Both the position numbers and the translations under genes were made by a program. From contig NZ_CP076456.1 of the NCBI RefSeq assembly GCF_018866305.1, positions 1,798,001 through 1,862,000 of the forward strand: DNA of 64,000 bases, written 5' to 3'. This DNA is from Arthrobacter sunyaminii (GTDB taxonomy: Bacteria > Actinomycetota > Actinomycetes > Actinomycetales > Micrococcaceae). Shown one piece after another: positions 39,569-48,378 of the stretch; positions within the stretch are counted from its first letter, which is position 1; each line of letters begins with the position of its first letter. Under the pieces are notes generated by a model that had not been told where the DNA came from, did no database searches, and was given only the letters and a program-made list of their open reading frames with translations.

Positions 39569-41308
39569 GTGGACAATTCCGTGAACCCCAACAAGGGAAA
39601 AACCGCCGTCCGTCCGGTGGTGCAGCAGCTGAAGGACCGCCCCCGGGCCTCAGTGCTGATCGTGGGCGGCGGCATCAATGGCGTAGGCACGTTCCGTGAC
39701 CTGTCGCTGCAGGGAGTGGACGTAGCACTCGTGGAACGCGGGGACTACTGCCAGGGCGCTTCCGGTGCCTCATCCCACATGATCCACGGCGGCATCCGCT
39801 ACCTGGAAAACGGCGAGTTCCGGCTCGTGCATGAGTCCGTCGTCGAGCGCAATGCGCTGCTCCGACTGGCCCCGCACTATGTAAAGCCGCTGCAGACCAC
39901 CATCCCGATCACCAGCACCTTCTCAGGCATCACCGCAGCCCCGCTGCGCTTCCTGACGCACAAGCAGGGCAAGCACACCGAGCGCGGCGCCGTGCTCATC
40001 AAAGCCGGCCTGCTGATGTACGACTTCTTCTCCCGCGGCGGCCGCGTGGCTCCGCGCCACAACTTTGTCGGCAAGAAGAAGTCCCTGCAGGAACTGCCCA
40101 AGCTGCGTTCCGACGTCAAGTACACCGCCACGTACTTCGACGCCTCGGTCCACAACCCCGAGCGCCTCACCCTGGACGTGCTGCGCGACGGACTCGAAGC
40201 CAATCCGCAGTCCCGCGCCAGCAACTACGTCTCGGCCGTGGGCACCACGGACGCCGGAACGCTGCTGCGCGACGAACTGACGGGCGAAGAATTCCTGTTC
40301 GAAGCCGACGTCGTCATCAACGCCACCGGCGCCTGGGTGGACGAAACCAATGATTCCTTCGGAAAGCGCACCTCCTTCATGGGCGGCACCAAGGGCTCAC
40401 ACATCGTCCTGGACCACCCGGAACTGCTTGAAGCCTGCAACGGCCGCGAACTGTTCTTCGAGCACACCGACGGCCGCATTGTCCTCATCTACCCGATGGG
40501 TGACCGCGTGCTGGTGGGCACTACGGACATCGACGCCGACATCACCGAGGACTCGGTCTGCACCGATGAGGAAATCGAGTACTTCTTCGAACTCGTTGCG
40601 CATGTGTTCCCGACCATCGACGTGCGCCGCGACCACATCGTGTACACCTTCTCCGGTGTCCGTCCGCTGCCCAAGCACGATGACACGCAGCCCGGCTTCG
40701 TGTCCCGCGACTACCGCATCGAAAAGCGCATGGACCGCCGCGCCGGCAAGAACGTCACCACCCTGTCTCTCGTGGGCGGCAAGTGGACCACGTTCCGCGC
40801 CCTCTCCGAAAACCTTGCTTCCGAAGCCATGACCGCACTGGGCATGCCGCGGAAGACGACGACGTCGGAGCTTCAGATCGGCGGCGGCAAGGACTTCCCG
40901 CGCACCGAAGCGGAAGAGCGACTGTGGGTCAACCGCACGGCCGGCGAGGTTGCCGACCGCGACCGCGTCCGCGTGCTGCTGACCCGCTACGGAACCCGCG
41001 CCACCGATGTTCTCGAGTTCCTGGCGAAGGGTGGAGATCAGCTGCTGGCCTCCACTCCCGAGCTGAGTACCCGTGAGCTCACCTACATGGTGGAAAACGA
41101 GCAGATCACCCGTCTGTCCGACATCCTGATCCGCCGCACGTCACTGGCCTTCCGCGGCCTGGTGACCGAGGAGATGCTCAATGAGCTGGCGGAACTGCTT
41201 GCTCCCCAGCTGGGCTGGGATGAGGAAGAAGCCCGGGTCCAGGTGCAGGGTGCACGCGACCTGCTGGTGAACAAGCACGGCATGAAGATTGGTGTGCCGG
41301 TAGCCTAG
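39569..41308 (+). CDS. glpD: Glycerol-3-phosphate dehydrogenase
   Basis: FAD enzyme at the membrane that oxidises sn-glycerol-3-phosphate to dihydroxyacetone phosphate. The chain of about 579 residues has the FAD motif VLIVGGGINGVG, the signature GASGASSHMIHGGIRYLE, and the C-terminal helical domain typical of GlpD. GTG 39569 is chosen because GGAG precedes it by 6 bases; ATG 39527 or 39533, lacking a ribosome binding site, would add 12-14 residues. Flanked by a SorC-type regulator and a strong terminator; no glpF or glpK is in the window. Confidence 0.93.
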   Translation: MDNSVNPNKGKTAVRPVVQQLKDRPRASVLIVGGGINGVGTFRDLSLQGVDVALVERGDYCQGASGASSHMIHGGIRYLENGEFRLVHESVVERNALLRLAPHYVKPLQTTIPITSTFSGITAAPLRFLTHKQGKHTERGAVLIKAGLLMYDFFSRGGRVAPRHNFVGKKKSLQELPKLRSDVKYTATYFDASVHNPERLTLDVLRDGLEANPQSRASNYVSAVGTTDAGTLLRDELTGEEFLFEADVVINATGAWVDETNDSFGKRTSFMGGTKGSHIVLDHPELLEACNGRELFFEHTDGRIVLIYPMGDRVLVGTTDIDADITEDSVCTDEEIEYFFELVAHVFPTIDVRRDHIVYTFSGVRPLPKHDDTQPGFVSRDYRIEKRMDRRAGKNVTTLSLVGGKWTTFRALSENLASEAMTALGMPRKTTTSELQIGGGKDFPRTEAEERLWVNRTAGEVADRDRVRVLLTRYGTRATDVLEFLAKGGDQLLASTPELSTRELTYMVENEQITRLSDILIRRTSLAFRGLVTEEMLNELAELLAPQLGWDEEEARVQVQGARDLLVNKHGMKIGVPVA

Positions 41309-41324
41309 GCACCCACCAAAATTC

Positions 41325-41369
41325 AAACAGCAGAGGGAGGACACCAGTGGTGTCCTCCCTCTGCTGTTT
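41325..41369. terminator. Terminator between glpD and convergent ManA-like gene
   Basis: Perfect 21-bp inverted repeat (41325-41345 and 41349-41369) with a 3-base loop; the ends are AAA and TTT, so it can act in both directions. Confidence 0.92.
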
Positions 41370-41387
41370 GTCTGCCGGGCGCCGCAG

Positions 41388-42503
41388 CTAGAGTGCCGAC
41401 GCCACGAAGACCTGGGACGGGCCGGTGAAGGTGGCCGTCACGGGCGCCCCGGCGTACAGGATCTTTGTTTCGGGAAGCATTTCAGCCGTGACCTCCTCCA
41501 CGGTGATGGAGGCGGGATCCATAGCAGCCAGCACAACGCTGAACGGCCCCACAATGACGGGCTTTGGATCTTTCCCCACAACCACCCGCCGCAGGTCCAG
41601 GTCGTCGCTCCACAGCGGTATGCGCTGCTCGCCGTCACCGAGCTCGAGTACGGGCAGGGCAGAAGGCTGCGGCTGTCCGGTGCTTATCAGCTGCAGCAAT
41701 TCGGTGAGGTCCACCTGCTCCGTGGTGAGGGCGGCGTGCAACGCATTATCGGAGATGCCCATAACCACCACAGCCTGGCCGGACAGATAGGTATGCAGGC
41801 ATCCGGGAGGGATCACGGTTGCCTCCCCGGGATTCAGCTGGATCAGTTTCATGCAGATGGCCAGCAGTATGCCGCGGTCGTGCGGGAAGAGCTGCTGCAG
41901 GCGGCGCACTGTGGCGACCGCCTCTGCAGCCGGTCCCTCAACGGACCGGCATCGCTCCACCGCCTCGGCTGTTTCCCGCAGGGCAGATTTGGTTTCGTCT
42001 GGCGACATGCGCAGAACGGAATGGATGGCAGTCTCATGGCGGAAGCGAAGGTAGGAACGCAGCCAGGGCAGTTCCAGCACGGACGCGATGGCCTCAAGTT
42101 CCTCGATGCTCCGTTCTCCGGCAAGCACCCGCAGGGGAGTGAGGGCTACTGCCACCTCACATTTCGGGTTGCGGTCCTTGTAGTGGCGGTTTCCGGCGTT
42201 CAGGGGCACGCCCCGGGCCTGCTCCCGTATGAAACCGGTCAGCGCCTGCTCCCAATGCGGGTGCAGCATGATCGGAGGCGGAACATCCGCGTCCAGGACC
42301 CGGAGGCTAAAGGGGAACGGCGAGCCGGTTTTGACTTCAGCATGGGGGACCGGAAGCGACCGGTCTCCGGCAAATTGTTCGAGCGTTTGCCGAAAGGTCG
42401 CGGGATCCCATTCAATGAGCAAACCGCGGGAAGGAAGCGGCGGAGGCCGATGAACAGGTGTTAGGGACCTTGAGACGGCGGAATCGGTACGCACTACAGT
42501 CAC
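41388..42503 (-). CDS. ManA-like type I phosphomannose isomerase homologue, altered metal site
   Basis: 371-residue cupin protein related to class I mannose-6-phosphate isomerase. The family's core strands are recognisable: LRVLDADVPPPIMLHPH, YKDRNPKCEVAVALTPL, VIPPGCLHTYLSG and GISDNALHAALT. Of the four zinc ligands known in E. coli ManA (Gln97, His99, Glu134, His264), His81, Glu116 and His237 are present but the Gln position is Met79. The N-terminal WG.. and AELWMG motifs are also degenerate. A changed substrate or lost activity is possible. The start is GTG 42503; GTG 42494 is an alternative. Confidence 0.75.
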   Translation of the reverse strand: MTVVRTDSAVSRSLTPVHRPPPLPSRGLLIEWDPATFRQTLEQFAGDRSLPVPHAEVKTGSPFPFSLRVLDADVPPPIMLHPHWEQALTGFIREQARGVPLNAGNRHYKDRNPKCEVAVALTPLRVLAGERSIEELEAIASVLELPWLRSYLRFRHETAIHSVLRMSPDETKSALRETAEAVERCRSVEGPAAEAVATVRRLQQLFPHDRGILLAICMKLIQLNPGEATVIPPGCLHTYLSGQAVVVMGISDNALHAALTTEQVDLTELLQLISTGQPQPSALPVLELGDGEQRIPLWSDDLDLRRVVVGKDPKPVIVGPFSVVLAAMDPASITVEEVTAEMLPETKILYAGAPVTATFTGPSQVFVASAL

Positions 42504-42630
42504 TTAAATCACCAAAATGGACCAGAGACGGAGGGACGGGGATCGGAGGGTCCGCTGTGGAAAATATCTGATCCTCTTAATTGTAGGCACTGCCGCAGCA
42601 GAGTAAACCCCTATCCGGAGGAGGCAAGCT

Positions 42631-42711
42631 GTGACGCTGCCCATCGATCGGCGGGCTGGTCTGCGGCGTCACAATCATGAATCCGCGGGCCTCCGGCCCG
42701 AAGAATCCTGA
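42631..42711 (+). CDS. Possible 26-residue small protein
   Basis: A short frame starting with GTG, preceded by the strong ribosome binding site GGAGGAGG (42617-42624, 6 bases away) and ending TGA just before the convergent carD-like gene. The product is arginine-rich and unlike anything I know. The ribosome binding site is the only real support; it may be chance. Confidence 0.25.
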   Translation: MTLPIDRRAGLRRHNHESAGLRPEES

Positions 42712-42717
42712 TACGGC

Positions 42718-43215
42718 TTAGGACGCCTCAGGTTCGGTGGCAGCGCACCACACGGCGTCAATCATGTCCGATGCTGCCTGCTCCGTAATAGCAAGCGCCA
42801 GCGACACTTCCGTCAACAGCGGCTGCCGTGCATGGCGCAGCATTTCCCGTTCCGCCTGGGAAAGCCCGTGCGAGTTGTTTCGGAGCATCAGATTGCGCAC
42901 GACGGCGGCAATCACCAGAGGGTCGCCCGTGGCCAGCTTTTCGGTATTGTCCTTAAACCGCCGGGACCACTGGTGATCCTCCTCGTCAGCCGGGCCCCGC
43001 AGGACCGAAAACAGCGTGTCCAGACCGGTTTGGTCCAGGACGGGCCGCAGGCCCACACGCTCAATCTGATCCAGGGGAACCCAGACCATCAGATGGGAGG
43101 CCTGCACTTCCAGGACCATGCAGTCCTTCTGCAGACGCGGATGGATTTGAAAAGAGCTGACCACTGCTGGGCCGTGATGGGGATGAACCAGAACCTGACC
43201 TTTGGAAAATGACAA
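42718..43215 (-). CDS. CarD-family regulator (paralogue)
   Basis: 165-residue protein with a CarD N-terminal RNA-polymerase-interaction domain (FSKGQVLVHPHHGPAVV and LMVWVPLDQIERVGLRPV). The C-terminal helical domain keeps the WSRRFKDNTEKLATGD stretch seen as WSRRYKxNxEKLxSGD in essential CarD. The conserved tryptophan that wedges the open promoter appears to be present in that region. The sequence departs from housekeeping CarD enough to suggest a second copy. The start is TTG with GGAGG 6 bases upstream, a setting expected to keep expression modest. Confidence 0.88.
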   Translation of the reverse strand: MSFSKGQVLVHPHHGPAVVSSFQIHPRLQKDCMVLEVQASHLMVWVPLDQIERVGLRPVLDQTGLDTLFSVLRGPADEEDHQWSRRFKDNTEKLATGDPLVIAAVVRNLMLRNNSHGLSQAEREMLRHARQPLLTEVSLALAITEQAASDMIDAVWCAATEPEAS

Positions 43216-43481
43216 TTGGCACCTCCGGCAGAAGCTGAAGGCCCGGCTCAATGCCCCAAACCGGTGTCACCAGTCAGCGGGACGATTGTTTCAACGGTTC
43301 ACCGGGAGAGTAGCGGCAAACAAATCTGAAAGCGCGGATGCAGCTGAACCGTACGGACGGAGCCGCCCACATCCGCGAGCCTGGCACTGCCTCCATTTTA
43401 CGCCGACCCCCACCCCTTCTGCCGAGTCCCGGGGGAACAAGTGCGGGCCGCTGCACCTAAATCCCTGATCCGGCTGCACTA
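43216..43481. other. Upstream region of the carD-like gene
   Basis: 266 bases with no supportable gene. The reverse strand contains the carD-like ribosome binding site (GGAGG, 43222-43226) and presumably its promoter; I cannot fix the hexamers. Confidence 0.4.
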
Positions 43482-43520
43482 AAAGGTGCTCCTGCCGGAC
43501 GGGCCGGCAGGAGCACCTTT
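43482..43520. terminator. Terminator of the sulfur-type ABC/flavoprotein operon
   Basis: Perfect 17-bp inverted repeat (43482-43498 and 43504-43520) with a 5-base loop and A/T ends, directly after the flavoprotein stop on the reverse strand. Confidence 0.92.
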
Positions 43521-43521
43521 G

Positions 43522-44751
43522 TCACCGGGCAGAGGCGGAGGCAGGAGCAGGAGCCTCACCCGCCCGCCACACGAAGTCGGGAATCGTACCGTTGATTTCC
43601 CAGTCGCCCACGATCCGTGACTTGTAGATGACCGGATTGTGGGAGGAAATGGTCCGGGCATTGCGCCAATGCCGGTCCAGCTGCAGTTCCTGCCGGGTTG
43701 AAGAGGCACCGAGGGCATTGAAGAGAAGGGAAGCTGCCCGCTGGACCTGCTCGGTCACCACAATCTGCGCCTGCGAAGAGGCGAACTCCACCGCTGTGAC
43801 CGCGGCGTCTGCGAGCGCAGGCGACGATTGGAGCTGCGCCTCGTAGGCTTCCTGCACCAGTTCGGCCACCCGGAGGGAAGCTGTTTCGGCAGAGAACGCC
43901 AGCGCTGATACTTCCCCCACCACCTGCTGCACCTGGATATCCGCGCTGGGCCGGGTGCCGTTTCCGTTGCTGAAGGTCCTGGTCCTCTTGCGCACTTCGG
44001 AGACTACGTCCCCGAGTGCCGCACGGGCTATGCCGGCAAGGGTCGCCACATGGATGAGCTGGTATACACCGGTGCTGTACGGCGGATGCGCCGCCTCCGT
44101 GATGACGTCCGCAGCGGGAACGAACACATTGGTGAAGACCGACGTTCCGCTGGCGGTCAGCCGCTGGCCAAAACCGTCCCAGTCATCGATTACCTCAACG
44201 CCCGGATTATCGCGGCGGACCAGGGCTATGACGTCCAGGCCCTCGGCTGTGCGGGCACCCGTCTGGATCCAGTCCGCGTACAGGCTTCCCGTCGTGTAGG
44301 ACTTGGTGCCGTTAACCCGGTAACCCGCACCGTCCACCGTGATGGTGGTGCTGACCCCGCCCACGGGGACCGGTCCGCTTTCGGTCCAGGCATTGCCCAC
44401 CACCGCCCCGTCTGCGATCCGGCGCAGCCACTTCGTGTTGTTGGCATACAGCAGGTCCTCCACGAAGGCGATGTGGCAGCGCAGGGCCTGGGCCAGATTC
44501 GATTCCGCCGCCGCCAATTCAATGAGCAGCCGGAAGAAGTCCGGGGCGGACACGCCTCCGCCGCCGAGTCCGGAGGGAACCCGCAGGGACGTGAAGCCCG
44601 CTTCGGCAAGGCGGCGGACTTCATCGTGCAGCAGGATGCGTCCGCTCTCCCGCCGGGCTGCACCCTGGGCGATGTCTGCAAACAGCGGGCGGAACCGGGC
44701 CGCCAGTTCCGCATAGCTGCGGGCGGAGGAAGCCAAAATCTCGGTGGTCAT
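43522..44751 (-). CDS. Acyl-CoA-dehydrogenase-fold flavoprotein (SfnB/DszC-like)
   Basis: 409-residue protein with the three acyl-CoA dehydrogenase domains: N-terminal helical, middle beta (WTESGPVPVGG, YRVNGTKSYTTGS, DDWDGFGQRLTASG) and C-terminal helical (ALGASSTRQELQLDRHWRNARTISSHNP). The GQRLTASG and HWRNARTISSHNP motifs match the DszC/SfnB monooxygenase branch rather than true acyl-CoA dehydrogenases, and I see no catalytic glutamate in the usual place. Such enzymes use FMNH2 to oxidise organosulfur compounds. Start ATG 44751 follows AAAGGA. It is last in an operon led by a putative SAM riboswitch, which supports a desulfurisation role. Confidence 0.85.
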   Translation of the reverse strand: MTTEILASSARSYAELAARFRPLFADIAQGAARRESGRILLHDEVRRLAEAGFTSLRVPSGLGGGGVSAPDFFRLLIELAAAESNLAQALRCHIAFVEDLLYANNTKWLRRIADGAVVGNAWTESGPVPVGGVSTTITVDGAGYRVNGTKSYTTGSLYADWIQTGARTAEGLDVIALVRRDNPGVEVIDDWDGFGQRLTASGTSVFTNVFVPAADVITEAAHPPYSTGVYQLIHVATLAGIARAALGDVVSEVRKRTRTFSNGNGTRPSADIQVQQVVGEVSALAFSAETASLRVAELVQEAYEAQLQSSPALADAAVTAVEFASSQAQIVVTEQVQRAASLLFNALGASSTRQELQLDRHWRNARTISSHNPVIYKSRIVGDWEINGTIPDFVWRAGEAPAPASASAR

Positions 44752-44786
44752 GAAAAGGGTCCTTTCGGGGAGGTCTATAGCGGGGT

Positions 44787-46484
44787 TCATGCGTGCAGAT
44801 CGGTGGCGGAAAGGCGCCGGGGCATCTGGGGCACGGCAGCGAGCAGGGCCTTGGTGTAGTTGGTTGTCGGAAAGTTGAAAAGCGATGACGCGCTGCCGGA
44901 TTCCATGACACGGCCGTCCTTCATCACCAGGACGTCGTCGCTCACGTGGTGGATTACGCCGAGGTCATGACTGATGAACAGATAGCTCAGGCCATGCTGT
45001 TCCTGCAGATCCGCGAGGAGATCCAGGACCTGGGCCTGGATGGACACATCCAGCGCGGATACCGGTTCGTCGAGCAGCAGCACGCGGGGCCGGAGCGCCA
45101 AGGCGCGGGCTATGGCCACGCGCTGGCGCTGCCCGCCGGAGAGGGTGAGCGGCTGCCGGCGAATCAGGTCCAGGGGCAGCCCAACCTGACCGAGCAGTTC
45201 CGCGGCGCGGTCCCGGCGTTCACCGGGCGTGCCGGTGCCCCCGGCCTCCAAGGCGTCGGTAATCACCCGCTCCACGCTGAAGCGCGGATCAAATGAGCTC
45301 AGCGGGTCCTGGTTCACCAGCTGGATGTCCCGCCGGTGCGGACGCCGCATCTCTTCGGTGACCGGTGCCCCCTGGACGTTCCCGGCCCACGGCAGCCCGC
45401 CGAGCCGGACCGTCCCCGCATCCGCCTCCGTAAGTCCCAGGACGATGCGCGCCGTCGTTGACTTGCCCGATCCGGACTCGCCCACGATGCCCAGGGTTTT
45501 GCCGGCCGGCAGGGTAAAGGAGACATTGTTGACCACTGTGCGGGAGGAGCCGTCCGGAGACACATAGGCCTTGACCAGGTTGCGGGCTTCGAGCGCCGGA
45601 GCCTCCGCGGAGAAAGCCGAGGCCCGTACCGGGCCTGCGGACTTCACTTGCCGGGGCAGGGACGAGAGCCGGGTGCCCTTGCCGCGGCCGGAGGGAACGG
45701 CATCGATCAGCTGTCGGGTGTACTCGTGGCGCGGGTTGCCCAGCACTTGCGCCGCCCGCCCCGACTCGACTATCCGTCCGTGCTGCATCACGGCGATTTC
45801 ATCGGCGAGCCGGCTAACCACGGCAAGATCATGGGAGATGAAGATCAGCCCGCGGCCCTGTTCCTTCAGGGCGGCCAGCAGTTCGAGGATCTGGGCCTGG
45901 ACGGTGGCATCCAGCGCGGTGGTTGGTTCATCGGCAATCACCAGCTGCGGATTAAGTACGGTGGCCTGCGCAATCAGCGCGCGCTGCCGCAGCCCGCCGG
46001 AGAGTTCACCGGAGCGCTGCCGCGCCCGGACCTCGGGATCGGTGATGCCGGCGGCGCGCAGGGCGGCGAAAACCCGTTCCTGGCGCTCCTCCCGTCCATG
46101 GACGCCGTGGGCACGGAGGGCTTCGTCGATTTCCCGGCCGACCGTGCGCAGGGGATCCAGGGACACGAGGGCATCCTGGAGGACATAGCCGATGTGCTTT
46201 CCCCGCAGCCTGCGCCACTGCCGCTCGGAAAGCCGGGCTGCATCGTGCCCGAGCACGTCCAGACGGTCCGCGGATACCCGGGCGTTGGGCGCATTGAGTC
46301 CCACGAGGGTGCGGGCCGTGACGGTTTTGCCGGATCCGGATTCCCCCACCAGGGCCAGCGCCTTCCCGGGGGCAAGGGCCAGCGAAACATCACGGACAAC
46401 GTCAATGGTGCCCCGCGCGGTGGAGAAGGAAACATTCAGGTTGTCGATGGCGAGCAGCGGCTGCTGCGGGGTGTGCGGTGTCAT
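44787..46484 (-). CDS. Peptide/nickel-type ABC transporter, fused DppD-DppF ATPase
   Basis: 565-residue ATPase with two full cassettes. The first has GESGSGKT, LSGGLRQRA and VIADEPTTALD; the second has GESGSGKST, LSGGQRQRV and LLLDEPVSALD. This is the fused form of the two ATPases that energise dipeptide/oligopeptide-type importers. The start lies two bases after the upstream permease stop. The substrate is set by the operon's lipoprotein and is inferred to be a sulfur-containing compound. Confidence 0.92.
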   Translation of the reverse strand: MTPHTPQQPLLAIDNLNVSFSTARGTIDVVRDVSLALAPGKALALVGESGSGKTVTARTLVGLNAPNARVSADRLDVLGHDAARLSERQWRRLRGKHIGYVLQDALVSLDPLRTVGREIDEALRAHGVHGREERQERVFAALRAAGITDPEVRARQRSGELSGGLRQRALIAQATVLNPQLVIADEPTTALDATVQAQILELLAALKEQGRGLIFISHDLAVVSRLADEIAVMQHGRIVESGRAAQVLGNPRHEYTRQLIDAVPSGRGKGTRLSSLPRQVKSAGPVRASAFSAEAPALEARNLVKAYVSPDGSSRTVVNNVSFTLPAGKTLGIVGESGSGKSTTARIVLGLTEADAGTVRLGGLPWAGNVQGAPVTEEMRRPHRRDIQLVNQDPLSSFDPRFSVERVITDALEAGGTGTPGERRDRAAELLGQVGLPLDLIRRQPLTLSGGQRQRVAIARALALRPRVLLLDEPVSALDVSIQAQVLDLLADLQEQHGLSYLFISHDLGVIHHVSDDVLVMKDGRVMESGSASSLFNFPTTNYTKALLAAVPQMPRRLSATDLHA

Positions 46485-46486
46485 GG

Positions 46487-47380
46487 TCAGACCTCTGCTT
46501 CGAGTCGGCGTTGCAGGTGATGGCCCACCACCGTGGTGGTCAGGGCCGCGAGAGTGATGAATATCCCGGGGAACGCGGCAATCCACCAGGCGATCTGGAG
46601 GTAGTTGCGCCCGTCGGCGAGCATTGCGCCCCATTCGGCGGCCGGCGGTTGCGCGCCGAGTCCGAGGAAGCTCAGGGAGGATGCCCAGACAATGGACTGT
46701 CCGATGCCGAGCGTGACGAGGACAAACAGAGGGCGCGCCACGTTGGGGATGATGGTGTGCCGGAGGATATGGGAGCGTGACCGGCCCAGGGACAGAGCCG
46801 TTTCCACATAGGGGGCGGCCACCACCTGCAGGGTCTGGGTGCGGAGCATCCGGGCGTAGCCGGGGGCGGATCCGATTCCCACGGCAACCGCGGCGGTGAC
46901 GACGCCGGTGCCGGAGACGGCGATCACGATCAGGGCCAGGAGCAGGCCGGGGAAGGCGAAGAGGATTTCGACGAAACGGCAGATCGCCGAGTCGAGCCGC
47001 TTGCCGGACACTCCGGCAGTAATGCCCAGTGCACCGCCCAGGATCAGTCCGATGGCCGTGGCCGCCAGGCCCAGAAGCAGTGATTGGCCGGTGCCGGCGA
47101 TCACCCGGGACAGGATGTCGCGGCCGTTCTGGTCGGTGCCGAACAGATGGGAGGCGCCCGGCGCCTGGAAGGCGTTGGCGGGATCAATCTCGTAGGGGTC
47201 CTGCCGCAGGAACAGGGAAGGGGCGACGGCGGCGAGCACCAGGAATACCAGGAGCGCGCCGGCTATCCACACACCGGCGGGAGTGCTGCGGACCAGCCGC
47301 AGGGTGCGCAAATGCGTCCCGCCGGTCAGCGGGTCGGCGGGCTCTTGCACTGTCGAGGCGGGTCTGGCAATCGTGGTCAT
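46487..47380 (-). CDS. Peptide/nickel-type ABC transporter permease (DppC-like)
   Basis: 297-residue inner-membrane permease with an N-terminal cytoplasmic lead and six helices. It has the DppC features FGTDQNGRDILSRVIAGTG after helix 1 and the ATPase-contact EAA loop YVETALSLGRSRSHILRHTIIPNV near the C-terminus. An ATGA overlap links it to the DppB-like gene, and it lies two bases before the ATPase start. Confidence 0.92.
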   Translation of the reverse strand: MTTIARPASTVQEPADPLTGGTHLRTLRLVRSTPAGVWIAGALLVFLVLAAVAPSLFLRQDPYEIDPANAFQAPGASHLFGTDQNGRDILSRVIAGTGQSLLLGLAATAIGLILGGALGITAGVSGKRLDSAICRFVEILFAFPGLLLALIVIAVSGTGVVTAAVAVGIGSAPGYARMLRTQTLQVVAAPYVETALSLGRSRSHILRHTIIPNVARPLFVLVTLGIGQSIVWASSLSFLGLGAQPPAAEWGAMLADGRNYLQIAWWIAAFPGIFITLAALTTTVVGHHLQRRLEAEV

Positions 47381-48378
47381 GCTGCACTTCCTGTCGGGTT
47401 GGTGCGGGGGTCCACCGCGCGGTAGAGGAGGTCCACGGCGAGGTTCACGAGGATGTAGACGGCGGCAATAATGAACACCACGGCCAGGGTTACCGGCATA
47501 TCGCGGTTGATGATGGCATCCACGAGGGAACGCCCCAGCCCGGCCCGGGCAAAAATGATCTCGGCGACGACGGCGGAACTCACCAGTGAGCCCACTGCCC
47601 ACGCGGAGAGCGTGAGGCCGGGCAGGATGGCGTGCCGCAGGGCATGCGTCAGCCGCACGGCGGCGTCGCTCAGCCCCCTGGCACGGGCGCTCAGGATGAA
47701 CGGCTGAGCCAGGGCTTCTTCGAAGGAGGACCGGGTGACCTGGGCGATGAACCCGGACAGGGGGATGGCCAGTGAGAGCGCCGGCAGGACGAGCGAGCGG
47801 AAGCCGTCGTCTCCGGCCACCGGGAACCAGCCCAGGATGACGGCGAAGAGGACCGCAAGCATGATGCCCACCCAGAACGGGGGAAGGGAAGCGAAGAACA
47901 CCTCCAGGGTCCGGCCGACGCCGTCGAGCAGGCGTCCGCGGCCCACCGTGAGGAGCGTGAATGCCAGGGCGATGACCCATGCGAAGGCCAGCGCCAGTCC
48001 GGCGAGCTGCAGGGTGGGAAGGATCTGCGGGCCGATGATCTCGATCACGGGAACCTTGAAGATATAGGACACCCCAAAGTCCCCGGTAATCAGGTTGCCC
48101 AGATAGGAGAGGTACTGCAGAAGAACGGGCCGGTCGAGTCCGTACTGGGCTCTTACCGCTGCCACCGTCTCGGGCGACGGGGAGGATCCGGCACCCCCGA
48201 GGATCGCTGTTACGGGATCGCCGGGCGTGAGGTGCAGGACAAAGAAGGTGAGGGTGACGGCCGCCCAGAGGACAAAAACGCTGCCGGCGGCCCGCTTACC
48301 GACAATGCGGCCGGTGCTGCCTCCGGACACCGTTGTGCGAGGTGCCGTGTTGAGGGGATCAAGGGATTGGGTGCTCAT
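47377..48378 (-). CDS. Peptide/nickel-type ABC transporter permease (DppB-like)
   Basis: 333-residue permease with six helices, the DppB-type early motif LTPGDPVTAILGG, and the EAA-loop region QPFILSARARGLSDAAVRLTHALRHAILPG. The N-terminal 25 residues are a polar lead. Overlaps both neighbours by four bases, so the transporter genes are tightly coupled. Confidence 0.92.
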   Translation of the reverse strand: MSTQSLDPLNTAPRTTVSGGSTGRIVGKRAAGSVFVLWAAVTLTFFVLHLTPGDPVTAILGGAGSSPSPETVAAVRAQYGLDRPVLLQYLSYLGNLITGDFGVSYIFKVPVIEIIGPQILPTLQLAGLALAFAWVIALAFTLLTVGRGRLLDGVGRTLEVFFASLPPFWVGIMLAVLFAVILGWFPVAGDDGFRSLVLPALSLAIPLSGFIAQVTRSSFEEALAQPFILSARARGLSDAAVRLTHALRHAILPGLTLSAWAVGSLVSSAVVAEIIFARAGLGRSLVDAIINRDMPVTLAVVFIIAAVYILVNLAVDLLYRAVDPRTNPTGSAA

